DNA of 64,000 bases. Origin: Nocardioides yefusunii (GTDB taxonomy: Bacteria; Actinomycetota; Actinomycetes; Propionibacteriales; Nocardioidaceae). Every line of letters starts with the position of its first letter. Within the stretch, counting starts at the first letter, position 1. The stretch is taken from the NCBI RefSeq assembly GCF_004014875.1, contig NZ_CP034929.1:2852001-2916000 (forward strand), read 5' to 3'. The notes under the pieces were generated by a model. That model saw nothing but the letters and a program-made list of their open reading frames with translations, had not been told where the DNA came from and did not search any database. The position numbers and the translations under genes were made by a program. Below are positions 8,705 through 18,500 of this stretch, in pieces.

Positions 8705-9403
8705 TCAGGGAGCCAGCCGCTCCCGGACCCAGCCTGCGCCCTCACGACGCCACCGGAGCCGGTCGTGGAGGCGGCTGCGTCGCCCCTGCCAGAACTCGAA
8801 CGACGTCGGCCGCACCAGGTACCCGCCCCACGTCGGGGGCACCGGGACGGGTCCGTCGTCCTCGGACGCCCCGAAGCGTGCCTCGGCGGCGGCGTGAGCG
8901 TCCTCCAGTTCGGCCCGGTCGGCGAGGACGGTCGACTGGCGCGAGGCCCACGCGCCGAGGCGGGCGGCACGGGGGCGGGAGGCGAAGTAGGTCTCGACGT
9001 CGGCGGCCGGGAGGGGGTGGGCGTGGCCGCTGATCCGCACCTGACGCTGGATCGCGTGCCACTCGAAGAGCAGGGCGCAGGCCGGGTTGGCTGCGAGGTC
9101 GCGTCCCTTCGCCGAGGTGGCATGGGTGAAGAACTCGAATCCCTCCCCCGCCCGCAGGCCCTTGAGCAGGACGGTGCGGGCCGACGGGATCCCGTCGGGC
9201 GAGACGGTGGCCAGCACCATCGCGTTCGCCTCGACGACCGACGGGGACGCTGCGGCGTCGTCGAACCACCGTCCGAACTGCTCCCAGGGGTCGCCCGCGG
9301 CATCAGCCTCCGTCAACCGGTCGGCGGCGTAGTCGGTGCGCAGGGCGGCGAGGTCGAGACCGGTGGCGTCCGCGGCAGGCTCAGGTCGGGGGTCCTGTGT
9401 CAT
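8705..9403 (-). CDS. pdxH: Pyridoxamine 5'-phosphate oxidase
   Basis: The enzyme uses FMN and oxygen to convert pyridoxine or pyridoxamine 5'-phosphate to pyridoxal 5'-phosphate. The 232-residue product shows the PdxH features PSARTVLLKG (FMN site), HATSAKGRDLAANP, the block QVRISGHAHPLPAADVETYF, and the C-terminal RLHDRLRW. ATG at 9403 was chosen because a TAGGGT -10 box (plus-strand 9411-9416) ends seven bases before it, fitting a leaderless mRNA. The frame stays open far upstream, but that part runs antisense to citA and is not coding. Divergence from citA is common in actinomycetes. Confidence 0.94.
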   Translation of the reverse strand: MTQDPRPEPAADATGLDLAALRTDYAADRLTEADAAGDPWEQFGRWFDDAAASPSVVEANAMVLATVSPDGIPSARTVLLKGLRAGEGFEFFTHATSAKGRDLAANPACALLFEWHAIQRQVRISGHAHPLPAADVETYFASRPRAARLGAWASRQSTVLADRAELEDAHAAAEARFGASEDDGPVPVPPTWGGYLVRPTSFEFWQGRRSRLHDRLRWRREGAGWVRERLAP

Positions 9404-9556
9404 GGAATGGACCCTAGGTCGTGCCTCTCCCCCACGGAGGCGGTCCTGTGGGCAGAATGCTGACAACGCGCGTGACGCGTGCCACAGCTCACGCGCTCCG
9501 GCACGTGCCGTCGTCCTTCCCTCGGAGGAACGGCACTCGACGAAGGAGTCACACCC

Positions 9557-10660
9557 ATGACCGAGGTTCACCACGGGCTCGAAGGGATCGTCGCTTTCGA
9601 GACGCAGATCGCGGAGCCCGACAAGGAGGGGTCGGCGCTGCGCTACCGCGGTGTCGACATCGAGGACATCGTCGGGCGCGTCCCGTTCGAGAACGTCTGG
9701 GGACTCCTGATCGACGGTTCCTACACCCCCGGGCTGGAGGCGGCGGAGCCCTACAACCTGCCCGTCCACACCGGCGACGTGCGCGTCGACATCCAGGCCG
9801 CGATCGCGATGCTGGCACCGGCGTTCGGCTTCGGCCAGACCTACGACATCTCCGACGAGCAGGCCCGCGCCGACATCGGCCGCCTCGCGGTCATGGTGCT
9901 CTCCTACGCGGCGCAGTCGGCGCGCGGCCTCCACCAGGCCGTCGTCCCGCAGCGCCTCGTCGACGAGGGCGCCACCCTGGCGGAGAAGTTCCTGATCCGT
10001 TGGCGTGGCGAGGCCGACCCCAAGCACGTCAAGGCGATCGACGCCTACTGGTCCTCGGCCGCCGAGCACGGCATGAACGCCTCCACCTTCACCGCCCGCG
10101 TGATCACCTCCACCGGCGCCGACGTGGCAGCGGCGTTCTCGGGTGCGATCGGCGCGATGAGCGGCCCGCTGCACGGCGGCGCCCCGTCGCGTGTTCTCGG
10201 GATGATCGAGGAGGTCGAGCAGCAGGGTGACGCCCGCGCCTACGTCAAGGGTCTCCTCGACTCCGGCGAACGCCTGATGGGCTTCGGCCACCGCGTCTAC
10301 CGCGCCGAGGACCCCCGTGCTCGTGTGCTGCGTCGTACTGCCCGTGAGCTCGACGCTCCCCGCTACGAGGTGGCCGAGGCGCTGGAGAAGGCAGCTCTGG
10401 CCGAGCTCCGTGAGCGGCGCCCGGACCGCGTCCTGGAGACCAACGTGGAGTTCTGGGCGGCGATCGTCCTGGACTTCGCCGAGGTCCCGGCGCACATGTT
10501 CACCTCGATGTTCACCTGCGCCCGCACCGGCGGTTGGTCGGCGCACATCCTGGAGCAGAAGCGCACCGGACGCCTGATCCGTCCCTCGGCCGTCTACACC
10601 GGCCCTGCGGCCCGCTCGGCGGAGTCGGTCGACGGCTGGCAGGACGGCTGGGGCGCCTGA
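9557..10660 (+). CDS. citA: Citrate synthase, CitA type
   Basis: It condenses oxaloacetate and acetyl-CoA to citrate. The 367-residue protein is the short type-II-like form. Catalytic His residues are seen at 206 (GPLHGGAP) and 245 (GFGHRVYR), with the C-terminal block TSMFTCARTGGWSAHILEQK. Where many citrate synthases have an Asp, the matching position here reads NVEFW (Glu); I believe this is usual for CitA-type enzymes. The ATG at 9557 follows AAGGAG by eight bases. A second, longer citrate synthase may exist elsewhere, as in many actinomycetes. Confidence 0.92.
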   Translation: MTEVHHGLEGIVAFETQIAEPDKEGSALRYRGVDIEDIVGRVPFENVWGLLIDGSYTPGLEAAEPYNLPVHTGDVRVDIQAAIAMLAPAFGFGQTYDISDEQARADIGRLAVMVLSYAAQSARGLHQAVVPQRLVDEGATLAEKFLIRWRGEADPKHVKAIDAYWSSAAEHGMNASTFTARVITSTGADVAAAFSGAIGAMSGPLHGGAPSRVLGMIEEVEQQGDARAYVKGLLDSGERLMGFGHRVYRAEDPRARVLRRTARELDAPRYEVAEALEKAALAELRERRPDRVLETNVEFWAAIVLDFAEVPAHMFTSMFTCARTGGWSAHILEQKRTGRLIRPSAVYTGPAARSAESVDGWQDGWGA

Positions 10661-10696
10661 CGCAGCACCCAGCACCGCCCAGCACCGCCCAGCACC

Positions 10697-10754
10697 GCAA
10701 CTGTGGGATTGATGCCACGCCGACGGCGTGTCCCGGCATCAATCCCACAGTTGC
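10697..10754. repeat. Long perfect palindrome, family C, between citA and the DUF5709-like gene
   Basis: The two 20-base arms (10697-10716 and 10735-10754) are exact inverse complements, beginning GCAACTGTGGGATTGATGCC. The 18-base centre holds a smaller ACGCC/GGCGT stem. It lies 36 bases after the citA stop and has no T-run, so it is not a textbook intrinsic terminator. See the findings for related palindromes. Confidence 0.9.
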
Positions 10755-10825
10755 GTCCGGAGGGCGCGAGGGTTCCGCACGACCGGCTTCGCCCGTATGG
10801 TCGGAAGGGCCCCCAGGAGGTGGTC

Positions 10826-11281
10826 ATGAGCGATCCCGACACCCCGGACGTGTACGGCGAGTACAGCGTCGACGAAGAGAACCAACCACACGGCGACGGC
10901 GACAGCCAGGTGGGAGACCGCGGCCTCAAGGACCCGCTCGAGGAGGGCTACTCGCCCCCGGAGAAGTGGTCCGTTGCGCAGGGGTTCGGGAACACCCCCG
11001 CCGAGGCGCTGCAGGGCGAGTCCCTGGAGCAGCGGATGGCGCAGGAGGAACCCGAGCCGGATCCCTACGCCGCAGCCGAGGCAGCGGAGGACCTCGACCT
11101 CGAACCCGTCGACGACGGCGAGGTCGGCGACGAGCGTTCAGGACGTCTGGCCGATCGCGGCGAAGGCGCCTCGCACGTGCTCGGGGAGGACGTCGGGATC
11201 GACGGCGCCGGGGCCAGCGCGGAGGAGGCCGCGATGCACGTCGTGCACGACATCGTGGACCCCGACGACCTGGACACCTGA
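10826..11281 (+). CDS. Small acidic DUF5709-like protein
   Basis: A 151-residue, strongly acidic soluble protein with no membrane segment. It has the pattern GYSPPEKWSVAQGFGNTPAE followed by a LEQRMAQEEPE segment, which I associate with the actinobacterial DUF5709 family of unknown function. The C-terminal half contains Glu/Asp-rich, probably disordered sequence and ends in AMHVVHDIVDPDDLDT. ATG at 10826 follows AGGAGG (10815-10820) at good spacing. An upstream in-frame ATG at 10703 lies inside the palindrome and is unlikely. No function can be assigned. Confidence 0.78.
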   Translation: MSDPDTPDVYGEYSVDEENQPHGDGDSQVGDRGLKDPLEEGYSPPEKWSVAQGFGNTPAEALQGESLEQRMAQEEPEPDPYAAAEAAEDLDLEPVDDGEVGDERSGRLADRGEGASHVLGEDVGIDGAGASAEEAAMHVVHDIVDPDDLDT

Positions 11282-11407
11282 CCCACTCCTCACCCGCTCC
11301 GACCTGCGACGACGCTCGCGATGTGGCGTGTCTCACATGGTGAATCAGGGCTCACTTGTTGTGCCGTGGTGGCGACACAGTGAAGTCCCTCGACCACGGG
11401 AGAGCCC

Positions 11408-12604
11408 ATGACGCAGCACCACCACACCTCTGACGAAACCACTGCCAGCAGCACAGCCACCGCCAGCCAGCCGTTCGTCCAGCAGGTCAGGGCCGAGGTC
11501 GCCGACCTCGTGGACAGGACGCACGAATGGGGCGACGCACACACCGACTCGGCTCTCGATGTCCTCACCACGCGCCTGGCCGCCCAGCTCGCAGAGCACC
11601 CCGATCAGATCGACCACCTGCTCCGCGCCCTGCGCGAGGAGCCTGAGGGCAGCACTCTGCACGGCGTCCTGCGTGCTCTCGCAGTGCCGTGGCCCCCGCT
11701 CGCGCTGGCGGCCCCGGATCGGTTCCGGAGCCATCCGGCCGTCCGCGCCACCGAGTCGTCGATGCCGATCGCGCCCGCAGCAGCCCTTCCCATGCTGGAT
11801 GCGTTGACCGGGCTGGACGAGCGGCTGATGGCCCACGAGGACCTCTCCTGGCTCGGCGGACGTCCCCTTGCCCTCGGGCTCACCGAGTGGCCACGCACCG
11901 CCGCTGGAGCACCACTGACCCACCTCTTCACCGCCCACCTGACGACCCTCTCCCCGTGGCGCGAGATCGGCTTCCCCACCCCCGGCGTCCTGCAGGTGTT
12001 CCACGACCTCGTCTCCACAGGAGACCCTGCGCAGGCCCAGGCACGAGAGAACGGCGCATGGCTGGTCCGGTTCGTCCGCGACGCCGACCTCCCCAGCAAC
12101 CTGGCCGTCACGCCTGTGCTGGAGTGGCCGCGTGACGTCGACGTCGCCGACCGCGTCGCCCCCGTCCCCACCTCACCGCACCTCGTCGCCACGGTTCCCC
12201 ACCCGCTCAGCCCGGGAGACGTCACGCAGGAGGAGCGGGACCGCCACGGTCGCGTCGTCGACCTGCTGGAGTGGTGGACCCGCGTCACCAACGCGATCAA
12301 CGCCCCCGAGCGCGAGCACGGCGAGGACCCGTTCTTGGATCCCGATCGCGCCCCTCTGCCGTCGACGACCCGGATCGGCGGGTTCCCCGCCGCTCCTGCT
12401 GACGCGCAGCACGACGCGATGCTGGCGCAGGCACTTCCGCTCGGCCCGGAGGACTCCTACGTCCTGCTGGCCGACGTGAACCCGGCCGAGCTCACCGACC
12501 AGCGCTGGTTCCACGGCGGACACCTGCAGGTCTGGATCCGGAGCATGGACCTCGCGCTCGGCCGCCTCGAGAAGGCCTGGTGCGTCATCCGTACCGACGC
12601 CTGA
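11408..12604 (+). CDS. DUF1963 (YwqG-like) family protein
   Basis: A 398-residue soluble protein. The C-terminal part carries features of the YwqG/DUF1963 family: an RIGGFPAAPADAQHDAM segment, then YVLLADVNPAEL and a final GGHLQVWIRSMDLALGRLEKAW. Members are thought to be protein-interaction or immunity-like proteins, but no biochemical role is established. Residues 1-25 are Ser/Thr/His-rich and probably flexible. The preceding bases end in GGGAGAGCCC, giving a ribosome site. The 126-base spacer upstream probably holds its own promoter. The family call is moderate. Confidence 0.7.
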   Translation: MTQHHHTSDETTASSTATASQPFVQQVRAEVADLVDRTHEWGDAHTDSALDVLTTRLAAQLAEHPDQIDHLLRALREEPEGSTLHGVLRALAVPWPPLALAAPDRFRSHPAVRATESSMPIAPAAALPMLDALTGLDERLMAHEDLSWLGGRPLALGLTEWPRTAAGAPLTHLFTAHLTTLSPWREIGFPTPGVLQVFHDLVSTGDPAQAQARENGAWLVRFVRDADLPSNLAVTPVLEWPRDVDVADRVAPVPTSPHLVATVPHPLSPGDVTQEERDRHGRVVDLLEWWTRVTNAINAPEREHGEDPFLDPDRAPLPSTTRIGGFPAAPADAQHDAMLAQALPLGPEDSYVLLADVNPAELTDQRWFHGGHLQVWIRSMDLALGRLEKAWCVIRTDA

Positions 12605-12619
12605 ACCCCCTCAACCACG

Positions 12620-12680
12620 CGCACCCCACCGGTTCGGGTCGTGAATCCTTGCGGATCACGACCCGAACCGGTGGGGTGCG
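12620..12680. repeat. Long perfect palindrome, family A copy 1
   Basis: Two exactly complementary 25-base arms (12620-12644 and 12656-12680) carry the core CACCCCACCGGTTCGGGTCG. The pairing resumes in the centre after one bulged A (ATCC with GGAT). It lies between convergent stops at 12604 and 12726 and shares its arm with the palindrome at 22503-22563. Confidence 0.92.
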
Positions 12681-12725
12681 GCGCCAGGGGCGGTGCGTCA
12701 GGCGCAGCGCCTCACACAGCAGGCG

Positions 12726-13688
12726 TCACTTGGCGATGCCGTCGACCACGATGCTCTTGAAGTCGACCTTGTTCTTGAACTCGCCCGCGCCCTGGAACAG
12801 GTCGGCGAGCTGCTGCGACTCGGAGATGACGTAGTCGTTGACCGGGAACAGGTCCGACTTCTTGTTGCGGGCAACCTGCTTGGTGACGGTCGGGGAGAGA
12901 CCGGAGTCCTTGGCCCACGCCTCACCCCAGGCGTCGGGGTTCTCACCGGCCCAGGCGAAGGCCTGGTCGAGACGGTCCACGAAGTCGACGATCAGCTTCT
13001 TGGTGGCCTCGTCCTCGACGGCCTTGGTGGAGGCGATCTCGAACTGGAGGGCGTTGTCGACGGTCTCGGCGTCGGGCAGCGCGACCGCGTCGAACTCCTG
13101 CAGGGCCTGGGTCACGAAGGGGTCCCAGACGACCCACGCGTCGACCTCGCCGGCCTTGAAGGCGGCGAGACCGTCGCCGGGAGCGAGGTAGTTGGGGGTG
13201 ACGTCGTCGAGGCCGAGACCGGCCTTCTCCAGCGACTTGATCAGGACGCCCTGGGCGGAAGTGCCGCGACCCAGCGCGATCTCCTTGCCCTTCAGGTCGG
13301 CGACCGAGGTGATCTTCGAACCCTTGGGGACGAGGATCGAGTTCTCGCGCTTGTCGGCCTCCTGGACCGCCGCGACGACCTTGAAGTCGGCGCCGTTGGC
13401 GGCACCGAAGATCGGCGGGGTCGAACCCACCCAGGCGACGTCGATCTGGTCGGCAGCAGCGGCCTCGACGATCGGCGGGCCAGCGGCGAACTCGGACCAC
13501 TCGATCGTGTAGTCGAGGTCCTTGAGCAGACCGGCCTGGTCGAGGACGGCGCGGATGCCGTCCTTCTGCACACCAACGCGGAGGACGGGCTTGTCGGCGG
13601 AGGCGTCGTCGCCACCGCACGCGGCGAGCGTGCCAGCGGCGAGCGCGAGGCCGGCGAGGGCGGCAGCGGTACGGGAGAGGTTCTTCAT
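12726..13688 (-). CDS. ssuA: ABC transporter substrate-binding lipoprotein, sulfonate/taurine type
   Basis: A 320-residue solute-binding protein with a lipoprotein signal (lipobox LAAC, Cys24). It then has the NMT1/SsuA-type fold, seen in VLRVGVQKDG, DVAWVGSTPPIFGAANG, VADLKGKEIALGRGTSAQG and DAWVVWDPFVT. It would capture an organosulfonate, taurine or nitrate-like anion outside the membrane; which one cannot be read from sequence. No monooxygenase (ssuD or tauD) is adjacent. It is the last gene of a three-gene operon, 133 bases after ssuB. Confidence 0.85.
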   Translation of the reverse strand: MKNLSRTAAALAGLALAAGTLAACGGDDASADKPVLRVGVQKDGIRAVLDQAGLLKDLDYTIEWSEFAAGPPIVEAAAADQIDVAWVGSTPPIFGAANGADFKVVAAVQEADKRENSILVPKGSKITSVADLKGKEIALGRGTSAQGVLIKSLEKAGLGLDDVTPNYLAPGDGLAAFKAGEVDAWVVWDPFVTQALQEFDAVALPDAETVDNALQFEIASTKAVEDEATKKLIVDFVDRLDQAFAWAGENPDAWGEAWAKDSGLSPTVTKQVARNKKSDLFPVNDYVISESQQLADLFQGAGEFKNKVDFKSIVVDGIAK

Positions 13689-13821
13689 GACGGTCCTTCT
13701 CTGGTGTCAGGTCGTGAGGTCACGGATGACGACCGGGGGCCGACGTGGGTCGGGGTCGTCCGCTGTCGGTGGGATCGAGCAGCAGGGAGTGGGAGGTCGT
13801 GGGGGAAGTCAGTGAGGCGCG

Positions 13822-14565
13822 TCAGTGCGGAGCATCGACGCCGAGCATCGCGAGCAGCGCGACGCGGCGCTCAACGATGCCGGGGTGGTTGCGGGCCCGG
13901 GGGCGCTCGATGTCGAGACGCTCGTCGTGGACGAGCTTCCCGTCGGCGACCACGAGGACACGGTCCGCGAGGAGCAGGGCCTCCTCGACGTCGTGGGTCA
14001 CCATCAGCACGGCCGGGAGGTGGCGCTGCCACAGGTCCTGGACGAGCGTCTGGGCCGAGATCCGGGTGAGGGCATCGAGCGCACTGAACGGCTCGTCGAG
14101 GAGCAGCAGGTCGGGCTCACGCACCAGAGCACGAGCCAGAGCGACGCGCTGACGCTGACCGCCGGAGAGTTCACGCGGCCAGGCGTCCTCGCGACCGGCG
14201 AGACCGACCTCGGCGAGCATGGCGCGGCCCTGTTCGCGGGCGTCCTTGGTGCGCAGGCCGAGGACGACGTTGTCGAGGACGCTGCGCCAGGGCAGCAGGC
14301 GGGGATCCTGGAAGACGACGGCCGGCTCGGATCCGGTGCGAATGCCGCCGGTGGCGCCGGCGTCGAGGCCGGCGAGGATCCGCAGCATCGTCGACTTGCC
14401 GGAGCCGGAGTGGCCCAGCAGGGCGACGAACTCACCGGCACGGATGTCGAGGTCGACGCCGCGCAGGACCTCGGTGTCGCCGAAGGCGCGGCGCACTCCC
14501 TGCAGGCTGACCACGGGGGCGGTGGACGTGGCCGTGGAAGCGGTGGTGGAAGCGGTGGTGCTCAT
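13822..14565 (-). CDS. ssuB: ABC transporter ATP-binding protein, sulfonate/taurine type
   Basis: A 247-residue ATPase with Walker A GHSGSGKST, signature LSGGQRQRVALARAL, and Walker B plus D-loop LLLLDEPFSALD, ending with HDVEEALLLADRVLV. The order and motifs match SsuB/TauB/NrtD ATPases. It powers the importer with the permease encoded just before it; the two frames overlap by four bases. The first 16 residues are Thr/Ser/Ala-rich. Confidence 0.88.
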   Translation of the reverse strand: MSTTASTTASTATSTAPVVSLQGVRRAFGDTEVLRGVDLDIRAGEFVALLGHSGSGKSTMLRILAGLDAGATGGIRTGSEPAVVFQDPRLLPWRSVLDNVVLGLRTKDAREQGRAMLAEVGLAGREDAWPRELSGGQRQRVALARALVREPDLLLLDEPFSALDALTRISAQTLVQDLWQRHLPAVLMVTHDVEEALLLADRVLVVADGKLVHDERLDIERPRARNHPGIVERRVALLAMLGVDAPH

Positions 14566-15449
14566 GCGAGCCTCCCTTCGTCGCGCCAGCGCAGGGCACG
14601 ACGCTCGAGGACGCGGACGATCGCGTCGGTGAGGAGTCCGAGGACGGCGTAGGTCAGCAGGCCGACCACGACGACGTCAGGCTGGTAGAAGTCGCGGGCG
14701 TTGGTGATCATGTAGCCCAGTCCGGCACCGGCGTTGACCTGCTCGGCGACGACGAGCGCGATCCAGGCCGCTCCCAGCGACTGACGCAGACCCACCAGGG
14801 TGCCGGGGAGCACCGACGGCAGCAGCACGTGACGGATCCGCTCCAGGCGGGTCAGACGCAGCGTGGTGGCCAGTTCCTTGAGGTCCGGGTCGACACCACG
14901 CAGGGCCGCCACGAGATTGAGGTAGAGCGGGATCATCACGCCGAGGGCGACGAGGTAGATCTTCGGCTCCTCCTTGATCCCGAACCAGATGATGAAGAGC
15001 GGCACCAGACCGAAGAGCGGGATGGCGCGCAGCATCTGCATGATCGGGTCGGCGATGGCGTCGCCGAGGCGGGTCAGGGCGACCCAGGTGCCCAGGACGA
15101 CGGCGAGGATGCCACCGATCGCGAAGCCGATCGCCGCGCGCTGCAGGGAGACGAGGACGGCGTCACCCAGGACGCCGCTCTGCCACAGGTCCCAGGCGGT
15201 CCGGGCGATGGTGCTCGGCGCGTCCAGCTTGTCCTCGGGCAGCACGCCCGTGGTGGAGCAGATCTGCCACACGGCGAGCAACAGGAACGGGCTCAGCCAT
15301 CGCAGCACTGTGTAGCCGTCGACGCCGGAGCGGCGGCGCTTGCGGGGGGTCTTTCCGCCAGCAGGAGCGGCGACCGTGACGTCACCTGCGTCCGACTCGG
15401 TGCCCTGGGCAGCGATCGCCCGGTCGCGCGGGGGTGCGGAGGAGCTCAT
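14562..15449 (-). CDS. ssuC: ABC transporter permease, sulfonate/taurine type
   Basis: A 295-residue permease with about six membrane segments. The BPD_transp_1 coupling region is seen in PSVLPGTLVGLRQSLGAAWIA, and the conserved block IPLFGLVPLFIIWFG is typical of SsuC/TauC. About 35 hydrophilic residues precede the first membrane segment. It is the first gene of the operon; ATG at 15449 follows an unusually AT-rich spacer that must contain the promoter. Confidence 0.88.
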   Translation of the reverse strand: MSSSAPPRDRAIAAQGTESDAGDVTVAAPAGGKTPRKRRRSGVDGYTVLRWLSPFLLLAVWQICSTTGVLPEDKLDAPSTIARTAWDLWQSGVLGDAVLVSLQRAAIGFAIGGILAVVLGTWVALTRLGDAIADPIMQMLRAIPLFGLVPLFIIWFGIKEEPKIYLVALGVMIPLYLNLVAALRGVDPDLKELATTLRLTRLERIRHVLLPSVLPGTLVGLRQSLGAAWIALVVAEQVNAGAGLGYMITNARDFYQPDVVVVGLLTYAVLGLLTDAIVRVLERRALRWRDEGRLA

Positions 15450-15522
15450 GGACTCTATTCTGCACCATAATCGTTAACTTAAATGACATTGGTCAGTTTT
15501 TTCGAGACAAATCGTTTCGCAT
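15450..15522 (-). promoter_or_regulatory. AT-rich control region of the ssu-like operon
   Basis: This 73-base spacer is strikingly AT-rich for the window, with TAATCGTTAACTTAAATGAC and a run of six T. Read on the minus strand, CTGACC, 18 bases, GATTAT is a possible promoter. The pair ACCA...TGGT around GTTAAC could be an operator for a sulfur- or nitrogen-responsive regulator. The individual boxes are weak, so only the regional call is supported. Confidence 0.45.
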
Positions 15523-16101
15523 TCAACTGTTCCCGCTGGTCCGGACGCCACCAGTGGCGTCATCCGACTCCGCCACCTGCCGCCAGAGCGCGACGGAGAG
15601 CCCGGACTCGACGTAGTGGCCGAACCCGGCGAGGTCCACGTATCCCGCGGCGCGGTACATCGCGATCGCCGGCTGCTGCAACAGACCCGTCTCCAGAACC
15701 AGGTGTGTCACCCCGGCCCGCATCGCGTCCGCCTCGACCTCGGCCAGGACCCGACGGGCCAGCCCCTGACGACGGTGCTCGGCGCGCACGTACATCCGCT
15801 TCAGCTCCGCCACCCGGGTCGCGCCCACCGCCGCCAGCGACGCAGGCGCGTCGATCCAGCGCCATGCACCGGTGGCGACCGGCTCACCGTCAGCGCCCGA
15901 GCTGTCGCCAACACCGTCCTCCAGGTAGAGGACGAAGAAGCGTCCGTTGCCCTCGGCGAACTCCGCGACGTCGATCGGAGCCTCGTCCGGAGTGCCGTAG
16001 AGCTGGGCGTACTCGGCCTGCACCTCGTCCACCAGACGGGCCGCGTCGGCGTGGTCGAGCGCCCGCGGGACGGTGCGATAACGGTGAGGCGTCGAGCACA
16101 T
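15523..16101 (-). CDS. GNAT family N-acetyltransferase
   Basis: A protein of about 192 residues with the GNAT acetyl-CoA loop seen in ELKRMYVRAEHRRQGLARRV and the C-terminal block LETGLLQQPAIAMYRAAGYV. The substrate is unknown. The ATG at 16101 was preferred: a CAACGAT element sits six bases before it, as for leaderless genes here, and the homology-bearing part begins soon after. An ATG at 16149 would add 16 residues. It is divergent from serC, and its 3' end faces the ssu promoter spacer. Confidence 0.8.
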   Translation of the reverse strand: MCSTPHRYRTVPRALDHADAARLVDEVQAEYAQLYGTPDEAPIDVAEFAEGNGRFFVLYLEDGVGDSSGADGEPVATGAWRWIDAPASLAAVGATRVAELKRMYVRAEHRRQGLARRVLAEVEADAMRAGVTHLVLETGLLQQPAIAMYRAAGYVDLAGFGHYVESGLSVALWRQVAESDDATGGVRTSGNS

Positions 16102-16125
16102 GGGATCATCGTTGCATTCGTGTGA

Positions 16126-17358
<1,233 letters not shown>

Positions 17359-17445
17359 TGCATCTCGGCTGATCCCAGCCCCAGGCTGTCGCAGGCCCTC
17401 GTCCGGTTCGCCGGGCGGGGGCCTGTTGCTTTCGCCCAACCACAG

Positions 17446-17497
17446 CGGGACGTCATAAGAATCGAGGGTCGGAGACCTCGATTCTTATGACGTCCCG
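17446..17497. repeat. Long perfect palindrome, family B copy 1
   Basis: Two exactly complementary 22-base arms (17446-17467 and 17476-17497), with core GACGTCATAAGAATCGAGG, surround an 8-base loop. It lies between the convergent stops of serC (17358) and the beta-propeller gene (17522). It is closely related to the palindrome at 32706-32760. It could act as a bidirectional transcription barrier, but it has no U-tract. Confidence 0.92.
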
Positions 17498-17521
17498 GCG
17501 CAAGAGGGGCAGCGGGCGGCG

Positions 17522-18409
17522 TCAGCGAGGCAGAGCGCGCCAGTGCAGCTTCCAGAAGAACGAGCCGCCGGCAATCTCGTTCTCCACCCCGACGGGCAAC
17601 CCGACCCGCAGCACCGGGGTGTCGAGCCCTTCGGTGCAGACGTAGACGCGACCCTCGTCGTCGACGGCGAGGCCTTCGCCCTGGGGCTGGCGCGGCAGGG
17701 TGAGGTCGGCGACGGTCTCCAGCCCGGGGAACGTCTTGACCCACAGGTGGCTGTAGCCGCGCATCAGCACGTACTCACCCGACGGCGAGAAAGCGGCGTC
17801 GGTGACGATCATCGGCGCCGAGCCGATCTTCTCCATGACGTTGACGCCGTCCGGGTCCAAGGTTTCGGGCGCGGCGTAGACAGAACCGCCGAAGACCTTC
17901 TTGCTGACGACGTAGAGGCGTCCGGTGACAGGGTGCGCGATCAGCGACTCCGCGTCGCGGGCGCCGTCGGGGTAGGCGAGTCGGTAGGACTCCCCCGTCC
18001 CGGCGTCGATGTCACCGCGACCGAGCGGCACCTTGGTGACCCGGACGTGGTCGCGGGCCGCGAGGTTGTCCCCGATGTCGCCCACCCACACGTGGCCGTC
18101 GCCAGCCGGCGCGAGCGCCTCGACGTCACGGGGGTCGGGGGTGAACCGGGTGACGCCGACGGTGTCGCCGGTGGTCGGGTCGACGGTGAAGACGCGGCCG
18201 GAGTCGCCGGAGTCGTTGACGGTCGCGAAGAGGCGTTCGCCGTCGACGTCGGTGGCCACCAGCCCCGACGACTCCGCGACCAGGCGGTCGGTGAAGCGGA
18301 ACTCGACGCGCGACTCCCCCACCCCGCCGACCGGTTCGGCGTTGGCCTGGGCCACCGCCCCGACGACGAACGGAGCCGCAAGTGCGGTGGTCAGCATCCA
18401 GGCGTGCAC
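17522..18409 (-). CDS. Secreted beta-propeller-like protein of unknown function
   Basis: A 295-residue protein with an N-terminal signal sequence (LTTALAAPFVVGAVAQANA, probable cleavage near residue 24). Repeated blade-like segments follow, such as LFATVNDSGDSGRVFTVD, HVWVGDIGDNLAARDHV and RVYVCTEGLD. The pattern suggests a six- or seven-bladed propeller of the phytase-like/SdiA-regulated type. Catalytic residues are not evident. GTG at 18409 is the longest start; ATG at 18397 would give a better signal peptide. It is preceded by a GC hairpin at 18410-18445. Confidence 0.65.
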   Translation of the reverse strand: MHAWMLTTALAAPFVVGAVAQANAEPVGGVGESRVEFRFTDRLVAESSGLVATDVDGERLFATVNDSGDSGRVFTVDPTTGDTVGVTRFTPDPRDVEALAPAGDGHVWVGDIGDNLAARDHVRVTKVPLGRGDIDAGTGESYRLAYPDGARDAESLIAHPVTGRLYVVSKKVFGGSVYAAPETLDPDGVNVMEKIGSAPMIVTDAAFSPSGEYVLMRGYSHLWVKTFPGLETVADLTLPRQPQGEGLAVDDEGRVYVCTEGLDTPVLRVGLPVGVENEIAGGSFFWKLHWRALPR

Positions 18410-18445
18410 GACGCCCCCGCCACCACGACGGGTGACGGGGGCGTC
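18410..18445. terminator. GC-rich hairpin between the methyltransferase and propeller genes
   Basis: The arms GACGCCCCCG (18410-18419) and CGGGGGCGTC (18436-18445) pair perfectly, with a further CACC/GGTG inside after one mismatch. It lies between two minus-strand genes and directly abuts the next start codon. It may therefore end the methyltransferase transcript or limit translation of the following gene. There is no U-tract. Confidence 0.5.
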
Positions 18446-18500
18446 AGCAGGCTGGATGCTCAGGGGACTCAGTCCTCTAACCGCTCAGCGCTCGGCGCGC

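Noticed and set aside
9404..10675. N-terminal extension of pdxH through the citA region
   Set aside because: The minus-strand frame is open, but it is antisense to citA. The pdxH homology begins at the ATG at 9403, which has its own -10 box.
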